NCBI RefSeq assembly: GCF_963678635.1
Contig: NC_087065.1
Location: 33,603,679-33,667,678, forward strand
Direction of reading: 5' to 3'
DNA from: Symsagittifera roscoffensis
Taxonomy: Eukaryota > Xenacoelomorpha > Acoela > Convolutidae
Length of the DNA stretch: 64,000 nt
In this document: in pieces, positions 44,254 through 55,554 of the stretch
Numbering within the stretch: position 1 is the first letter of the stretch
Layout of the letters: every line of letters begins with the position of its first letter
Translations under genes and position numbers: made by a program
Notes under the pieces: generated by a model
Seen by the model: only the letters and a program-made list of their open reading frames with translations
Databases searched by the model: none
Told to the model about the DNA's origin: nothing

Positions 44254-46033
44254 TGTAACATTCGCCCAAATAGTACACAGTGACGGAGCTTAGAAAAAAT
44301 ACCTATTAACGACTGGCCGGCTTCAGTTACCTAAATTCTACTCGTTTTTCACCGTCTGACATAGCCAGTTGATTTTCTGGTCTGTTTAGGGCTAAGTTAA
44401 AAGTTACTATTTTCAGGCCATCAGTCAAACGACTTTTAATCAGCTTTCGTTTACATAAGAACACAACCACATAGCTGGGTCTCGGATGCTCAGACTACGT
44501 GATTGTTATCAAAAACGCGGCTCGAATATCCTATTTCACTATGTTTTTGGTGAAAGTTCTATAATAAATCCATTGGAGATGGATTGACACTTTCCTCTTT
44601 CTAGCTACTCATATTCTAAAATATCAATCAATACCGGTGTTAATTCAAATTGTTTATGGCATCAGAGCAGCTAAAAAGTCAGTTCTTTATAGTCCTTCAA
44701 CATATACTGTCTCTGGGGGCCGAGCCTCCGCTTCAATGATTTCGCTGTAACAACGTCGTTATTACTCCCAATTCGTGGCTTGGGAGGGTACTGCTCTTTA
44801 CTCCTCCCCCACTGAAGCCTTCTTTCCACCTGTTTTTGTAACAGTCGCCTACTTCGGTCACATATGAGGCTTAAGAAAAATAGGCCCTATAACCATTGGC
44901 TCAAGAGTCAGGGAAACTATCTCTTGTGTTTTTCTACCTCAAGAACGGTCGGAGCCAATTCGGTTCGTTGCGACATGAAACTAGAACCCGTTACAGCTTA
45001 AAGGCTACTACCAAAATATCCCCCACTCTAGAAAATAAGAACGTTCCCATACTTAGGTCTCAAAATACCCAAAATACACGAACGCCGTTAAAAACAGGTT
45101 CGGAACAATCCGTTAAGTTACTTTTTATTGGACAGTGGAACTTTGATCCATTTCAGATGGATCAACCTAAAACTCGCCTTATCTCAACATAACAATCATA
45201 AAACACACTCGAGAAAATTAAATTAGGGACTCACATGTTGATGTACTCGAGTACAGGGAGTAATTAAATTGGTAAGCAACTCAAGAATCAGATAATATAA
45301 CTAAATAAGTTTGATACTGGTCAGTTTTGGTAACAGAAGTAAGTTCTGGCTCTAGAATTTGAGTTCTTGTATGAACCATTGGGACACTCAAGCTGTCCAC
45401 CTTTCCATTGAAGGTTCACTCTAGTTTGTTCCGAATAGTTGTTCTCTCTTCTTTTTATTATCTCTCCTCCTATTTCGGGATAAGACAGCTCTACTCGTGT
45501 CCTATTTTATATCTGGAAATTGCGAATAGCAATTTCCTGCTGTTTTTCTTGAGTATTTTCCCGCAATTGTCAATTCGGTCGTTCTGATTTTTCACGTTTT
45601 GTTTTCAGTTGGTACGAGAAAACTGAGCATGACAGGCTCCATTCGAAATTTTGAAAATTAAAATTCAACTCCAAAATTACGTATTTTCGTGTCTCTCAAG
45701 GTCAAACTTCCAGACATGACCGACTGGCACATTTTTCCGATTAGCTGACTTATCGTGCGTGATCGTCACGATAAGAGGCTTTGTTTTTTCTATCGTTTCC
45801 GTACGACTGCTTTTCACTATTCCAGCTGTTCTTCTCTTTTTCGTCACTTTCTGGCTCTAAATGGCCGTTTTTGCATTTTTGAGAAATGTGACGACACAAA
45901 TCGAATTTTTGATAGTTAAAACTCCAGAGGATTCTGACCCTCCTTCGCAACAGTTTTTTATCGCTTAAGCTTCTATTTCTATTCTCGTGTCGTGCCGGAA
46001 GGTTACGCGGTGCCAATCTGGCAGAATGGCACA
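44254..46033 (-). repeat. 5' LTR of the second copy, split by a nested LTR
   Basis: TGTAACATTCGCC at 44254 through GAATGGCACA at 46033. Without the nested 895 bp it is about 885 bp, matching the 886-bp 3' LTR. It abuts a Penelope fragment on the right. Confidence 0.85.
44837..45731 (-). repeat. Nested solo LTR of a related Gypsy family
   Basis: 895 bp starting TGTAACAGTCGCC and ending CGACTGGCACA, with the same TGTAACA/GGCACA termini as the host LTR but different interior. It is flanked by TTTT on both sides, consistent with a 4-bp target duplication (in a T-run, so slightly ambiguous). Confidence 0.75.
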
Positions 46034-47036
46034 CCGTGTGTACCTGAGCTAAACCGTTTAAACGTGCGGGTTGGCCCCCAATTGACATCATCTTAGAATA
46101 TAACTGATCACTTATCTCGTCTCTTTTGTTCATGGCCAGTAATTCTTGATAAGTTTTTTCTCAATTTTCAGTTTAATCTCATCAGTGGTTGCATCTTTTT
46201 TCACAAACTGAGCAGAATGCAACAAGGATTCCAGTTTTGATTCATACGTTTGTTTCCTGATTATGCAAAAAACAACTCCCATATCAAAAGGCACAGCCAG
46301 CAACCCATTATCTTTGAGATATTTCCTCGTTTTTTCAACGGCTTTGTCTTTTGGGGTTTGTCTTACGTTTTTTGCATATGCTTTCGCCACGGCTTCTTTT
46401 TCACTTAAATTTTCACCAGATTTTTTTTGATTTTTCAAATGTGAGAGAAAATGTCGATTTCAGCCAAAAAGTGCGTTTCGTTATATTTGTCTTTATTGGG
46501 ATGCTTTGGGCCCATTGATAGCATTTCATGTACCCATCCAGGCAATTCAGTCTTCTCAAGCACCTAAACTGATTGCTCATTTCTCAACCCCCCAAGAGGT
46601 TTATCTTGTCTCTCGGACAGTTTTTTTTCTTCGGTTTTCTGATGTTGTATTCAAGCTTGCCTCAACTTGACGCCTCACGAAGCGGAAAATGGATGCCCAC
46701 CGCTGTTCGTTGATTTGTTTTTGCACCAGTGATCTTGCTTTCATTAGCATCTCCTCGTACCTTTTCCTGTCCTCATTTTCCCTAGAAGTTTCACTCCTTA
46801 GTACTTTTAATTTAAAAAAATTATGCACAGCTTGGTCCGAAGAAATCCGTTCTCGGGGACCCTAAACTTCAAAAAGTCAGGTATTAGATCGTTTTTCGGA
46901 AATTTTGTCTGAAATTTTAGTCTATGTACAGATACTTAAATTTTTAAAAGAATTTTAGTGAACCTAACACAATTTTCCAAGTTAGGTTTCCTAGTAAAAA
47001 TTGTCTGAGCCAAACAGCAGGCAAAAATACTGTGTT
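46034..47036 (-). pseudogene. Penelope-like element 5' fragment (unit 2)
   Basis: Minus-strand reading: 5' UTR, EMLMKARSLVQKQINEQRW, then (after a shift) LKNQKKSGENLSEKEAVAKA, YLKDNGLLAVPFDMGVVFCI and MNKRDEISDQLYSKMMSIGG. It is cut by the Gypsy LTR at 46033 before RT. The conserved N-terminal region matches the unit at 31279. Confidence 0.8.
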
Positions 47037-47770
47037 CATTCTTTTGCCTTTTGGGGTTTGCCTTACGTTTTTTGCATATGCCTTCGCCACGGCTTCTTTT
47101 TCACTTAAATTTTCACCAGATTTTTTTTGATTTTTCAATAGAGAGAGGAAAATGTCGATATCCGCCAAAAAATAAGTTTCGTTAAATTTGTTTCTAATGG
47201 GATGCTTCGGGCCCATTGATAGCACTTCATAAACCCATTCAGGCAGTTCAATGTTATCAAGCACCTTAAATGATCGCTCATTTCGCCCCCCAAGAGGTTT
47301 ATCTTGTCTCTCGGACAATTTTTCTAACTTTGTTCTATGATTTGTCGTTGTCTTAATGACGTTGTCTTAATGACGTTGACTTTAAGCTTGTCTAAACTTG
47401 ACGCCTCAAGAAGCGGTAATTGGATGACCACCACTGTTCGTCGATTTCTTTTGCACCAGTGATCTTGCTTTCATTAGCATCTCCTCGTACCTTTTCCTAT
47501 CCTCATTTGCCCCAAATGTTTCAGTCCTTAGTAGTTTGAATTGAAAATTGTGCACAGCTTGGTCCGAAAAAAAACCGTTCTCGGGGACCCCAAATTTCAT
47601 AAATCCGATATTAGATCGTTTTTCAGACATTTTCTCAGAAACTTCAGTCTACGTACAGACACTTGAAACTTTTATAAAGATTTTTAAATAGTCCAAGTTA
47701 GTTTTCCTTTTAAAGTTTGTCGGAGCGAAACAACTGACTAAATTACTGTGGTCATTGTTTTGCAGAACAC
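47037..47770 (-). pseudogene. Penelope-like element 5' fragment (unit 1)
   Basis: Begins with the same 5' end as unit 2 and runs to LSEKEAVAKAYAKNVRQTPK, then stops and joins the 5' end of unit 2 in head-to-tail order. Partial tandem copies like this are characteristic of Penelope insertions (pseudo-LTR arrangement). Confidence 0.8.
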
Positions 47771-48031
47771 GGGTAAATCATAGAAACTCGAATTCAGAAA
47801 TTTCAAGAACAATATATCTTGCAATTTTTGGAATGCATAATTTATTCATAATAAGGTTTTATGCTTTGCGATTTATTACATACAAAGTTTGTGTGGATGC
47901 CTTCAGTTTGTTTTAGTCCAAATTGTTACTTTGTGTCTATTTGTGTTTGGTGCCACTTTTGCTGAGGGGCATTGGCAATTTATTAGCATATGTAGCTGCT
48001 TCATTCGTGACTTGTGTGTGTCGGTGGTTAA

Positions 48032-48112
48032 GCGTGCGTGGCTGAGTGGTTAGTCCGTGAGATTCAATATCTTTTGATTGCAGTAAGTCGCAGACCGAAT
48101 CCTAGACCTAGC
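48032..48112 (+). pseudogene. tRNA-Leu/Ser-like sequence or SINE head
   Basis: GTGGCTGAGTGGTTAG matches the A box of class II tRNAs and GACCGAATCCTAG resembles a degraded B box. GAGATTCAATATCTT can form an anticodon-like arm containing CAA. The acceptor stem does not pair, so it is a pseudogene or a tRNA-derived SINE rather than a functional tRNA. Confidence 0.4.
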
Positions 48113-48300
48113 CAAATTTTTGATAATTCGAGGCTAACATCTATTTTTTCTTTTCGCATTTTCTAGAGGGGTTTGTGTCGTGCTCTGGCAAATGTTTGCA
48201 AAGCCAAGTTTCGCCTCTTTGTAAATCATTGATAAATCTAGATTTTTTTGATCGGAAGTATTGAAGTTTCAGTTGAAGTGACATGTGATGAAAACGAGCA

Positions 48301-48460
48301 ATGAAGCAGATAACAATATCTAATTTACCAATTTTCTTTCATGTGATTGTTCTTCTAAACCTGAACAACAAGGCGGATGCATTCAGAACAGACACTGTCT
48401 CCAGTCGATGCTCTTTTTATATCCAGCAGGGATCATTCGAAGATTGTATACAATGTAAAA
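48301..48460 (+). CDS. Putative signal-peptide exon of a membrane protein gene
   Basis: ATG 48301 opens a hydrophobic leader (IFFHVIVLLNLNNKADA), a plausible secretory signal, followed by Cys-containing sequence (RCSFYIQQGSFEDCIQC). It ends at a strong donor AAAA|GTAAGTG. Joining to the next candidate exon at TTATAG 48509 would be off frame by one base, so either the model or the sequence contains an indel. Proposed first exon of the gene whose last exon is at 52291-53207. Confidence 0.5.
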
Positions 48461-48509
48461 GTAAGTGAATGTTACATTTGTAATCGAAACTGATCTAGAA
48501 TTGTTATAG

Positions 48510-48659
48510 AGCTATGAAGTACTCGTAGTGCCAAACAAAATGGGAGTTGGAATTCTATTCGGTTCTACGGTTTCCCCGCCCTCAGTATTTTTATCTTGTA
48601 ACATTTTTATGTCCAGTATTGATTTCGGCTTAACAGGGGTGGACCAAGTTTTCGGCTGG
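48510..48659 (+). CDS. Putative second exon
   Basis: Open from the acceptor TTATAG to the donor GGCTGG|GTAAATG: SYEVLVVPNKMGVGILFG, then FLSCNIFMSSIDFGLTGVDQ. The following 54-bp interval (48660-48713) is bounded by GT and TTTTTCAG, a textbook short intron. Exon-3-like sequence starts at 48714 (SIGFEYCYF) in phase. The same segment recurs in decayed form in the tandem array. Confidence 0.45.
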
Positions 48660-51240
48660 GTAAATGCATCACAATGATATTTCAAGGCTGTTTATGAATA
48701 TGATCTTTTTCAGTCCATCGGATTTGAGTACTGTTATTTTTCTCTGCTTGCTCTCGAAAGATTCGATTAAATGGTATTCAGATCGTCGTTGTTCCCAGGA
48801 CTCGGATGTGATGAACAGCGTTGCTGATAATACGGTTCTGTATAAATGTACTTGTGATTCAATCGATAGTAGTGGTGAATTGATTTGTCGCAGGAGAAAG
48901 TATATTAAGTATTGATCGGCTTAACAGAGGTCAACTAAGTTTTTCGTCTGAGTTGCCGCTGGGTAGATGCATCACATTGATATTTCAAGGCTGTTTATGA
49001 ACATAATCCGAGAAAAGTATGAATTTTTGTTTTTGCACTTTTTCGTCTCTTTCAAGTAAATTTGTCAACTTATTTAAAAAAAAAGCTTATTTCAAACAAA
49101 TTAACTTCTTCGGTCTCTTTTTCTGTAACTTGTTTTTTTGTCGCATGTCAAGTGTTGCGAAGCTCCGCTTCGTCTCTTTGTCAAACTTTATCATTTCAAC
49201 AACAAAGCGGTTGTTGAAAAAAAAACAACAAAGCGGTTTCTTGAAATAGGTGTGTGGCCAGCAAGCAATCTACATTCTTTTTTTTAATCGTCAGTAAGCA
49301 GAAAAGTTTGATCGCACTACTTTCAAAATCACATTGTTATTATTTTTCCAGCCGATCGGCTCTGAGAACTGTGGTTTTTTTTCTGCTTGCTCTCAATAGA
49401 TTCGATTGAATGGTATTCAGATCTTCGTAGTTCCTAACACTCAGATCTGATGAACAGAGTTGGTGATAATACGGTACTGTATAAATATACTAGTGATTCA
49501 ATTGTTAGTATCGCAGAAATGCTTTGTCACAGGAAAAAGTATGTTAAGTACTGATTTCGGCTTAACAGTGGTCAACCAAGTTTTTCGACAGAGTTGCTGC
49601 TGGGTAAATCCATCGCAATGTTATTTCAAGTTTTTGAACATAGTCCGAGAAAAGTATGAATTTTTGGTTTTGCAGTTTTTCGTCTTTCAAGTAACTTTGG
49701 CAAGTTAGTTCAAAAAATAGTTTCGGTCTTATTTCAAAAAAGTAGCTTCAGTTTCTTTTTCTTTGTCTTGTAATGCCTTGTTTTTGTCGCATGTCAACTG
49801 TTGCGAAGCCCCGCTTCGACTCTGTGTCAAATTATATCATTTCAGCAACAAAGCGTTTGTTGAAAAAAACTAAGTGGTTTCTTGAAATAGATGTGCGGCC
49901 AGCAAGCAATCTACTTTCTTTTTTTAATCGTCAGTAAGCAGAAAAGTTTGATTGCACTACTTTCAAAATCACATTGTTATCATTATTCCAAACGATCGGC
50001 TCTGAGAACTGTGGTTTTTGTCTGCTTGGTAGTAGTAGTAGTGAAAGATTTTAATTTGCTTGAGCAAATTTACATGTGGCACAAATGACAATTTAAACAA
50101 TTTTTCAATCAAGAATTTAATCAATTGCTCTCAATAGATTCGATTAAATGGTATTCAGATCGTCGTAGTTCCCAGGACTCAGATGTGATGAGCAGCGTTG
50201 GTGATAATACGGTTCTGTATAAATGTACTTGTGATTCAATCGATAGTAGCGGTGAGTTGATTTGTCGCAGAAGAAAGTATGTTAAGTATTGATCGGCTTA
50301 ATAGAGGTCGACCAAGTTTTTCGTCTGAGTTGCCGCTGGGTAGATGCATCACATTGATATTTCAAGGCTGTTTATGAACATAATCAGAGAGAAGTATGAA
50401 TTTTTGTTTGTGCACTTTTTCGTGTCTTTCAACTAACTTTGTCAACTTATTAAAAAAAATAGCTTATCTCATTTCTTTTTTCGGTTTTTTTTTGTAAATT
50501 GTAATGCATTTTTTTCGTCGCATGTCAAATGTTGCGAAGCTCCGCTTCGTCTCTTTGTCAAACTTTATCATTTCACAACAAAGCGGTTGTTGAAAAAAAA
50601 CAACAACAAAGCGGTTTCTTGAAATAGGTGTGCGGCCAGCAAGCTATCTACATTCTTTTTAATCGTCAGTAAGCAGAAAAGTTTGATCGCACTTTTTTCA
50701 AAATCACATTGTTATTGTTTTTCCAGCCGATCGGCTCTGAGAACTGTGGTTTTTGTCTGCTTGCTCTCAATAGATTCGATTAAATGGTGTTCAGATCTTC
50801 GTAGTTCCCAACACTCAGATGTGATGAACAGCGTTGGTGATAATACGGTACTGTATAAATATACTAGTGATTCAATTGTTAGTATCGCAGAAATGCTTTG
50901 TCACAGGAAAAAGTATGTTAAGTACTGATTTCGGCTTAACAGTGGTCAACCAAGTTTTTCGACAGAGTTGCTGCTGGGTAAATCCATCGCAATGTTATTT
51001 CAAGTTTTTGAACATAATATGAGAAAAGTATGAATTTTGTTTTTGCACTTTTTAGTCTCTTTCAACTAACTTTGTCAACTTATTAAAAAAAATAGCTTAG
51101 CTCATTTCTTTTTTCGTTTTTTTTTGTAAATTGTAATGCATTTTTTTTGTCGCATGTCAAGTGTTGCGAAGCTCCGCTTCGAATCTTTGTCAAATTTTAT
51201 CATTTCAACAACAAAGTGGTTTTTTGTTGCGATCATTTGA
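48604..51240 (+). repeat. Tandem array of 630-730-bp units carrying exon-like segments
   Basis: Four-plus units with anchors (GCGAAGCTCCGCTTCG-type hairpin) at 49157, 49803, 50534 and 51166, giving periods of 646, 731 and 632 bp. Each holds a TTTTCCAG-type acceptor, a segment reading SIKWYSD.RSS.DSDVM..VGDNTVLYK in the open frame, and a GCTGG|GTA donor. One unit has an insertion of about 98 bp (50031-50127) starting with GTAGTAGTAGTAG. In the frame matching exon 2 all array copies carry adjacent stops, but the alternative SIKWYSD frame is open in three of four copies. Confidence 0.75.
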
Positions 51241-52290
51241 AAACTGCGGAGGAACAATGTATTCGGATTCATTCAAGTTTTTCTCTTTGTTTCCCACGCA
51301 AAATGAGCTTCCACAAGTAATCATTGGAATGTATCGAGTGATATATCATATTGGAGCTCTTTCAGTCGTGATTCGAACGACTTCTTGAATTTTTTTTCCA
51401 GTTTTGAGAAAAACTTGTTTGAAGTTGTTATTGTAATTTCGAGCGAGTAAAGGCGAATGAGCAGGCTTATAATAGCTTAATTATGCTTAGTTTAAGCAGC
51501 AAAATGTTCATTTTTTTTCGAGTAAATTTATTTTTTGGATTGTTCAAGCAAAATTTTGGGAATCTTTAACTTCAAAATTAAAAACAAACTCAAAAAAAAA
51601 AATGTTGATCTTTTAACGATTTTTCGTTTTTCTAGATATTTTCTACCTAAACCGGTGTCCATTTTTCTTTTTTTACTATAACCGTCGAAAATGTTAAGTT
51701 TTAGTTATTCGTTCAGGTTTTTTCATCACACCACGCAGAAAAAAAACATCAGAAATTTGAAAAAAGAATATTAAGTTTTTTCAGACTATGGTCGGAACAT
51801 TTCGTGCTGTTTGCACAGTAACCGGCTATTCTTGTTTTTGAAAATTGTTGTCGCTGGGGTTGGTAAATTCTGTGTTATTTGCATGGAAACCGTCAAGAAC
51901 TGAAAATTGTTGTGAAATAACTATTAGGTGACGATATGTAGTGTCTGCATCAAAAAAGGAATGTCCGATGACTTCGAGAAATCAAAACTGCTCTGATTGC
52001 GGTTTTTATCATTTTGTTCCATTTCAAGTTTGAAATGTGTGTCTAAGCTAAATCACCGCTGCGCCTCTGCGTGTGTCTAAGTGATGCGACTACCGCTGCG
52101 CCTCTGCGCATTATTTTGCTTCTTAATGCAGGTCAACATCTTAAATAAATTTTTGTAGCTTGTTTTCCAAAAAATTGAATAGTTTAAGCCTATAATGCTA
52201 GTGTAAATTGATATAACGCAATGCAAAGGATTACCTTTGTTATCTATAAAAAATGCTTTTATTTATTTAACAAATCAAATTGCCTTTTAG
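51241..52290 (+). other. Intronic or intergenic AT-rich region before the last exon
   Basis: An open stretch at 51230-51388 (SFENCGGTMYSDSFKFFSLF through GMYRVIYHIGALSVVI) looks exon-like and may belong to the gene. The rest is AT-rich with a short repeated CCGCTGCGCCTCTGCG motif near 52050-52110. Confidence 0.4.
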
Positions 52291-53207
52291 CGCGTTCGAG
52301 CTCTGAAGCGGAGTTCAGTCTTTATTTTCAAAATGAAACATTTTATCACGACTCTTGCCAAACACAAATCGATGCTGTCTACAACGACATTGTGCTGCTC
52401 AACTCTTCGGGAGAAGTTGTCCTTTTAACCAGTTTGCACAGTATTCGCTCAACAATACAAGAAACGAAAGAGATTGTTTTCAAAATAACTTACTTTTCCG
52501 ATTCGATTTGGAACGTCATCTATCGTGCTGTGAACATCTCGCTTGGAGGAAGTCATAAGGATGATTTGCCTCACATGAAGATTCCCTTCGTGCTGCCTGG
52601 CGTTGACTTGGATCAAAAGATAGAAGTTGTGTCACACAGCAAAGCGGCATGTGCGGGACTGTACAGTGAGTTCACTGTGGATCATCAGGCAGCCGAACAG
52701 ATCGCTAGAGTCAGCTTTATTCCTAAAGACGGTCTAAATGGTGGGTGCGAGTATCTACAGATCGACTACTTAAGTGAGATAACTACCCTCATGTCTATAC
52801 TGAGCACCACTCCTTACAATGGCCTGATTGAGTCCGCAAATGACATGGTGGCAACTGAAGTCGCCGAAACTAGAGGAGAACCTGATTCAAGTTCAAAAAT
52901 TCCATCAAAGGCTCTGCCTTTGCTTTTAGTTCTACCTCTCGTACTTCTGCCTATGCTAATTGCAGTGATGCTTTATGTGTACTATCGAAAAAGAAAAAGA
53001 AATGCTAAGGAGGGAGAGAATTACTGCGGGGAAGATGAGCGCGCCGTTAATACTGAGGACAGTGAACAGGGCTCACGTAATGAACTACAGGAACCAGATG
53101 ATGAACAAGAGGCGCTAAATGAACAAGTCGCACGAGTTAACGACCGAGGGCCAAAGGTAGTGGTTATGCTTGACCGTGGCCATGAACCCGGTAAGCTATA
53201 TCCGTGA
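52291..53207 (+). CDS. Last exon of a type I membrane protein gene
   Basis: The frame is open from the likely acceptor TGCCTTTTAG (52281-52290) to the TGA at 53205. An upstream ATG at 52221 would add a non-conserved N-terminus and is probably intronic. The ectodomain of about 215 residues has N-glycosylation-type sites (NETF, NISL) and Cys in DSC, AAC and GGC. One transmembrane helix follows (LPLLLVLPLVLLPMLIAVML), then basic stop-transfer RKRKR and an acidic cytoplasmic tail of about 60 residues (EDSEQGSRNELQEPDDEQEA). Receptor or adhesion function is possible but I recognise no domain. It is the best candidate host gene in the window. Confidence 0.7.
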
Positions 53208-53213
53208 AATAAA
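53207..53213 (+). terminator. Polyadenylation signal overlapping the stop codon
   Basis: TGAAATAAAATCG: AATAAA starts directly after or within the TGA stop, implying an extremely short 3' UTR. Confidence 0.6.
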
Positions 53214-53302
53214 ATCGAGAAGTATAAAAAATGGTAAACACCAAACAAGACAGTGTTTGAATCTGATTTCTTTAAATCTTGTTACTGTCTCACAGCCAAA
53301 TT

Positions 53303-54239
53303 GTTCTTGCCATAAGCAGTGGTATTGCAACCGGGCACTATAATTTTTTCCTGTTAAAGAGTTTTTTAACATATCACCATGTAGCGTCACTTCAGCACTT
53401 GCCGCATGTATGCGTGCAGTAAATGCTCGTATTGATGTTTTCGTTTACTGGTCGGTAAAACAATTGATAGTATGTAGGCCTTACATGAAAGTTCTACTTC
53501 TCTTTTTTGGTTAACTGGTCGGTCTATTTAAAACAATTGATAGCATGGAGGCAGTGCATGTAAAGTTTGGTTTCTAAACTTCTTGCCAGATTTGTAAAAA
53601 AATTTAAATAGTTTTCTTTTTCTGATCGGTAGCTTCGTTGGAAACCTTATTTTCTGGTTTATGAGCGCAAGGGTAAACAGCGAAAAATCAAATATGAGCG
53701 TGAACATTTAAGGACTTTTCCTGAAAAAAAGTAGCAAAATCTGCACGACCTATTTTCATGCCTTCACTACGCTCATTAACATTTAGCAAAAAGCAAAAGC
53801 ACTTTATCAAATTTTTTAAATTTGATTTGCCCGAAAAGGAGATCAATTTCAAGATAAACTACACAAAATAATGAATGGGAAAAAAATTATCAGTTGTAAA
53901 ATCGCATATTAACTAACATCGCCAAAAACAAACATGTGTTGAAGTCTTCAATGATTATTTTTGGTGGTGTTACTTAAAATGCGAAATTGAAATTGTTATT
54001 TTCTCCACTTATCGCATTCGTTTTCGGGTAAAAAAAGTTTAAAATGTGCCTTTTATATTTTGTTAAGCGTCAATGAACGTAGTGAAGACATCAACATAGG
54101 TCGTAAGGATTTTGTTACTTTTCAAGGAAAATTCCTTAAATTTTCACGCTCTTCTAGTTTTGCTGTTTACTCTTGCAATAAGCTGGGGTATTGCAATCGG
54201 GTACTAGACTTTTTTCCCTTAAATAACTTTGTTTACATA
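53303..54239. repeat. Foldback element with flanking direct repeats
   Basis: 53671-53789 and 54058-54174 are inverted repeats of about 120 bp (ATGAGCGTGAACATTTAAGG matches the opposite strand of the second arm). A third block, GTTCTTGCCATAAGCAGTGG at 53303-53371, is directly repeated at 54171-54239. No ORF inside. Probably a foldback or MITE-like relic. Confidence 0.7.
53440..53580 (+). repeat. Short direct repeat
   Basis: ACTGGTCGGT..AAACAATTGATAG..TG(T/G)AGGC occurs at 53449-53490 and 53514-53560. Confidence 0.6.
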
Positions 54240-55554
54240 ATGATCAACATTGAAAATAGTAAATTTAGGTAGTACATTTGATGATAAATTCATTTCTTGC
54301 GTCTCAGGCGCAATTGGTCTGGAGGTAACGAAAACTCTGGGACAGCGCCTGGAATCGCACACTGACTGTTTTTTTAAACAGGAAATTTTCAATTTCAAAA
54401 AATTGGAATTATGGTTCGTCTGCTTATGTTTCATCGGCTACGTTGCCGCATCGTAGAAGTTTTTTTTTGCAGTACGAACGTTGCATCGTAGTTGTTCTTA
54501 GTGTTTTTATTTTTGCTGTTTATAATTTTTTACCTTGACTTCATATGTTTCCCTTTTGTTTTTTGTTTCGCTTAGAAACTTTATTTCGCGCAAATGATTG
54601 CGGTTTATATTTTATCGACTTAACCACCAGTTTTTGAGTAGTTTGAAGAAAAACATATGTTTATGCTTCCCTCTGGATAAAATTTTAAGAGAAACTATTG
54701 TTTTTCTTGGCATCAATTTTTTTTCTGGATTTTTTGTTTTGTTTTCTATTCCTTTCTTTTCACTTGATAGATTTCGGCCTTTATGAAATCGGCTTTTTGG
54801 ACTTGTATCGCGTCTTTTGAGGAGCGAAAAAAAGTTATCATGTGTGTTGAGGGTGAGAGGCACTTAATAATTTTTTATTAATCTTAATTTTTCTGATATT
54901 TTCTCGGCTTTTTTCTTTTTTTATCGGCGAAATACGTCTCGACTCATTTTAAACCGGGTTCATATTTTTTCATTTGACGAGCAAATAAAGTTTTTGTGTA
55001 TGTGCGTTTTGAGGTTGAAGGGGACTTATTATTATTTTTAAAAGTTTGGAGTCTTGTTGATTTAAAAGGTTTCTACGAAGGTATTTATTTTTTGGATCCG
55101 TTTTCCTTTTAAAAATAGCCTTAGTATTTTTGATAGATCTAGTTTTTTCAGCAGTTTCGATTTTTTTTTCACGACTTAGCGGCTTTCTTGTTTTGTTTTG
55201 CAAGCTGTGCGAAGCTCAGCTTCGCCTCTGTGTTGAGTTTTGATTTGTTTTAGATTTTTTCTTTTGTTAAAAGGAAGGCAAACTCCACTATTGAACAGCA
55301 TAAATGCGTAGGTCACAAAAACTCGGCCACTTTCAGTCTCGAAAATGGATTTTAATTTTCAGACTTCCCAGCAGAATGGGTTCTCAAATAGGGTGAAATA
55401 TAAAAAAGTGTCGATCATTTTTTTTTGAAATTCAAAGAGCTTGCAAAGCATATTTCTCTTTGCGGCCAGTGACGTTTTTTCCATGTCTGTTAGCTATGTT
55501 TCCGCTCAATCCTTTTTCTCTAAATTTCTTGTGTTTCTGTCTGTTTTTTTATAT
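54240..55554. other. AT-rich intergenic sequence
   Basis: No gene seen. Short ORFs are low complexity. A GCGAAGCTCAGCTTCGC palindrome related to the 49-51-kb array motif sits at 55209-55225. Confidence 0.5.

Larger units (their letters stand above)
41725..46033 (-). mobile_element. Second copy of the giant Gypsy family: leader and 5' LTR only
   Basis: 41725-44253 aligns with 19314-21636 of the giant element's leader, including the internal direct repeats, the GGAGGG cluster and the primer-site region. 44254-46033 is the LTR. Coding sequence is absent: homology stops abruptly at 41725 in the leader, leaving no gag or pol. This copy shows the LTR-leader join seen in copy 1 and defines the LTR boundaries. 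Confidence 0.85.

Noticed and set aside
48032-48112. Functional tRNA-Leu gene
   Set aside because: A and B boxes are recognisable but acceptor and T stems do not pair.
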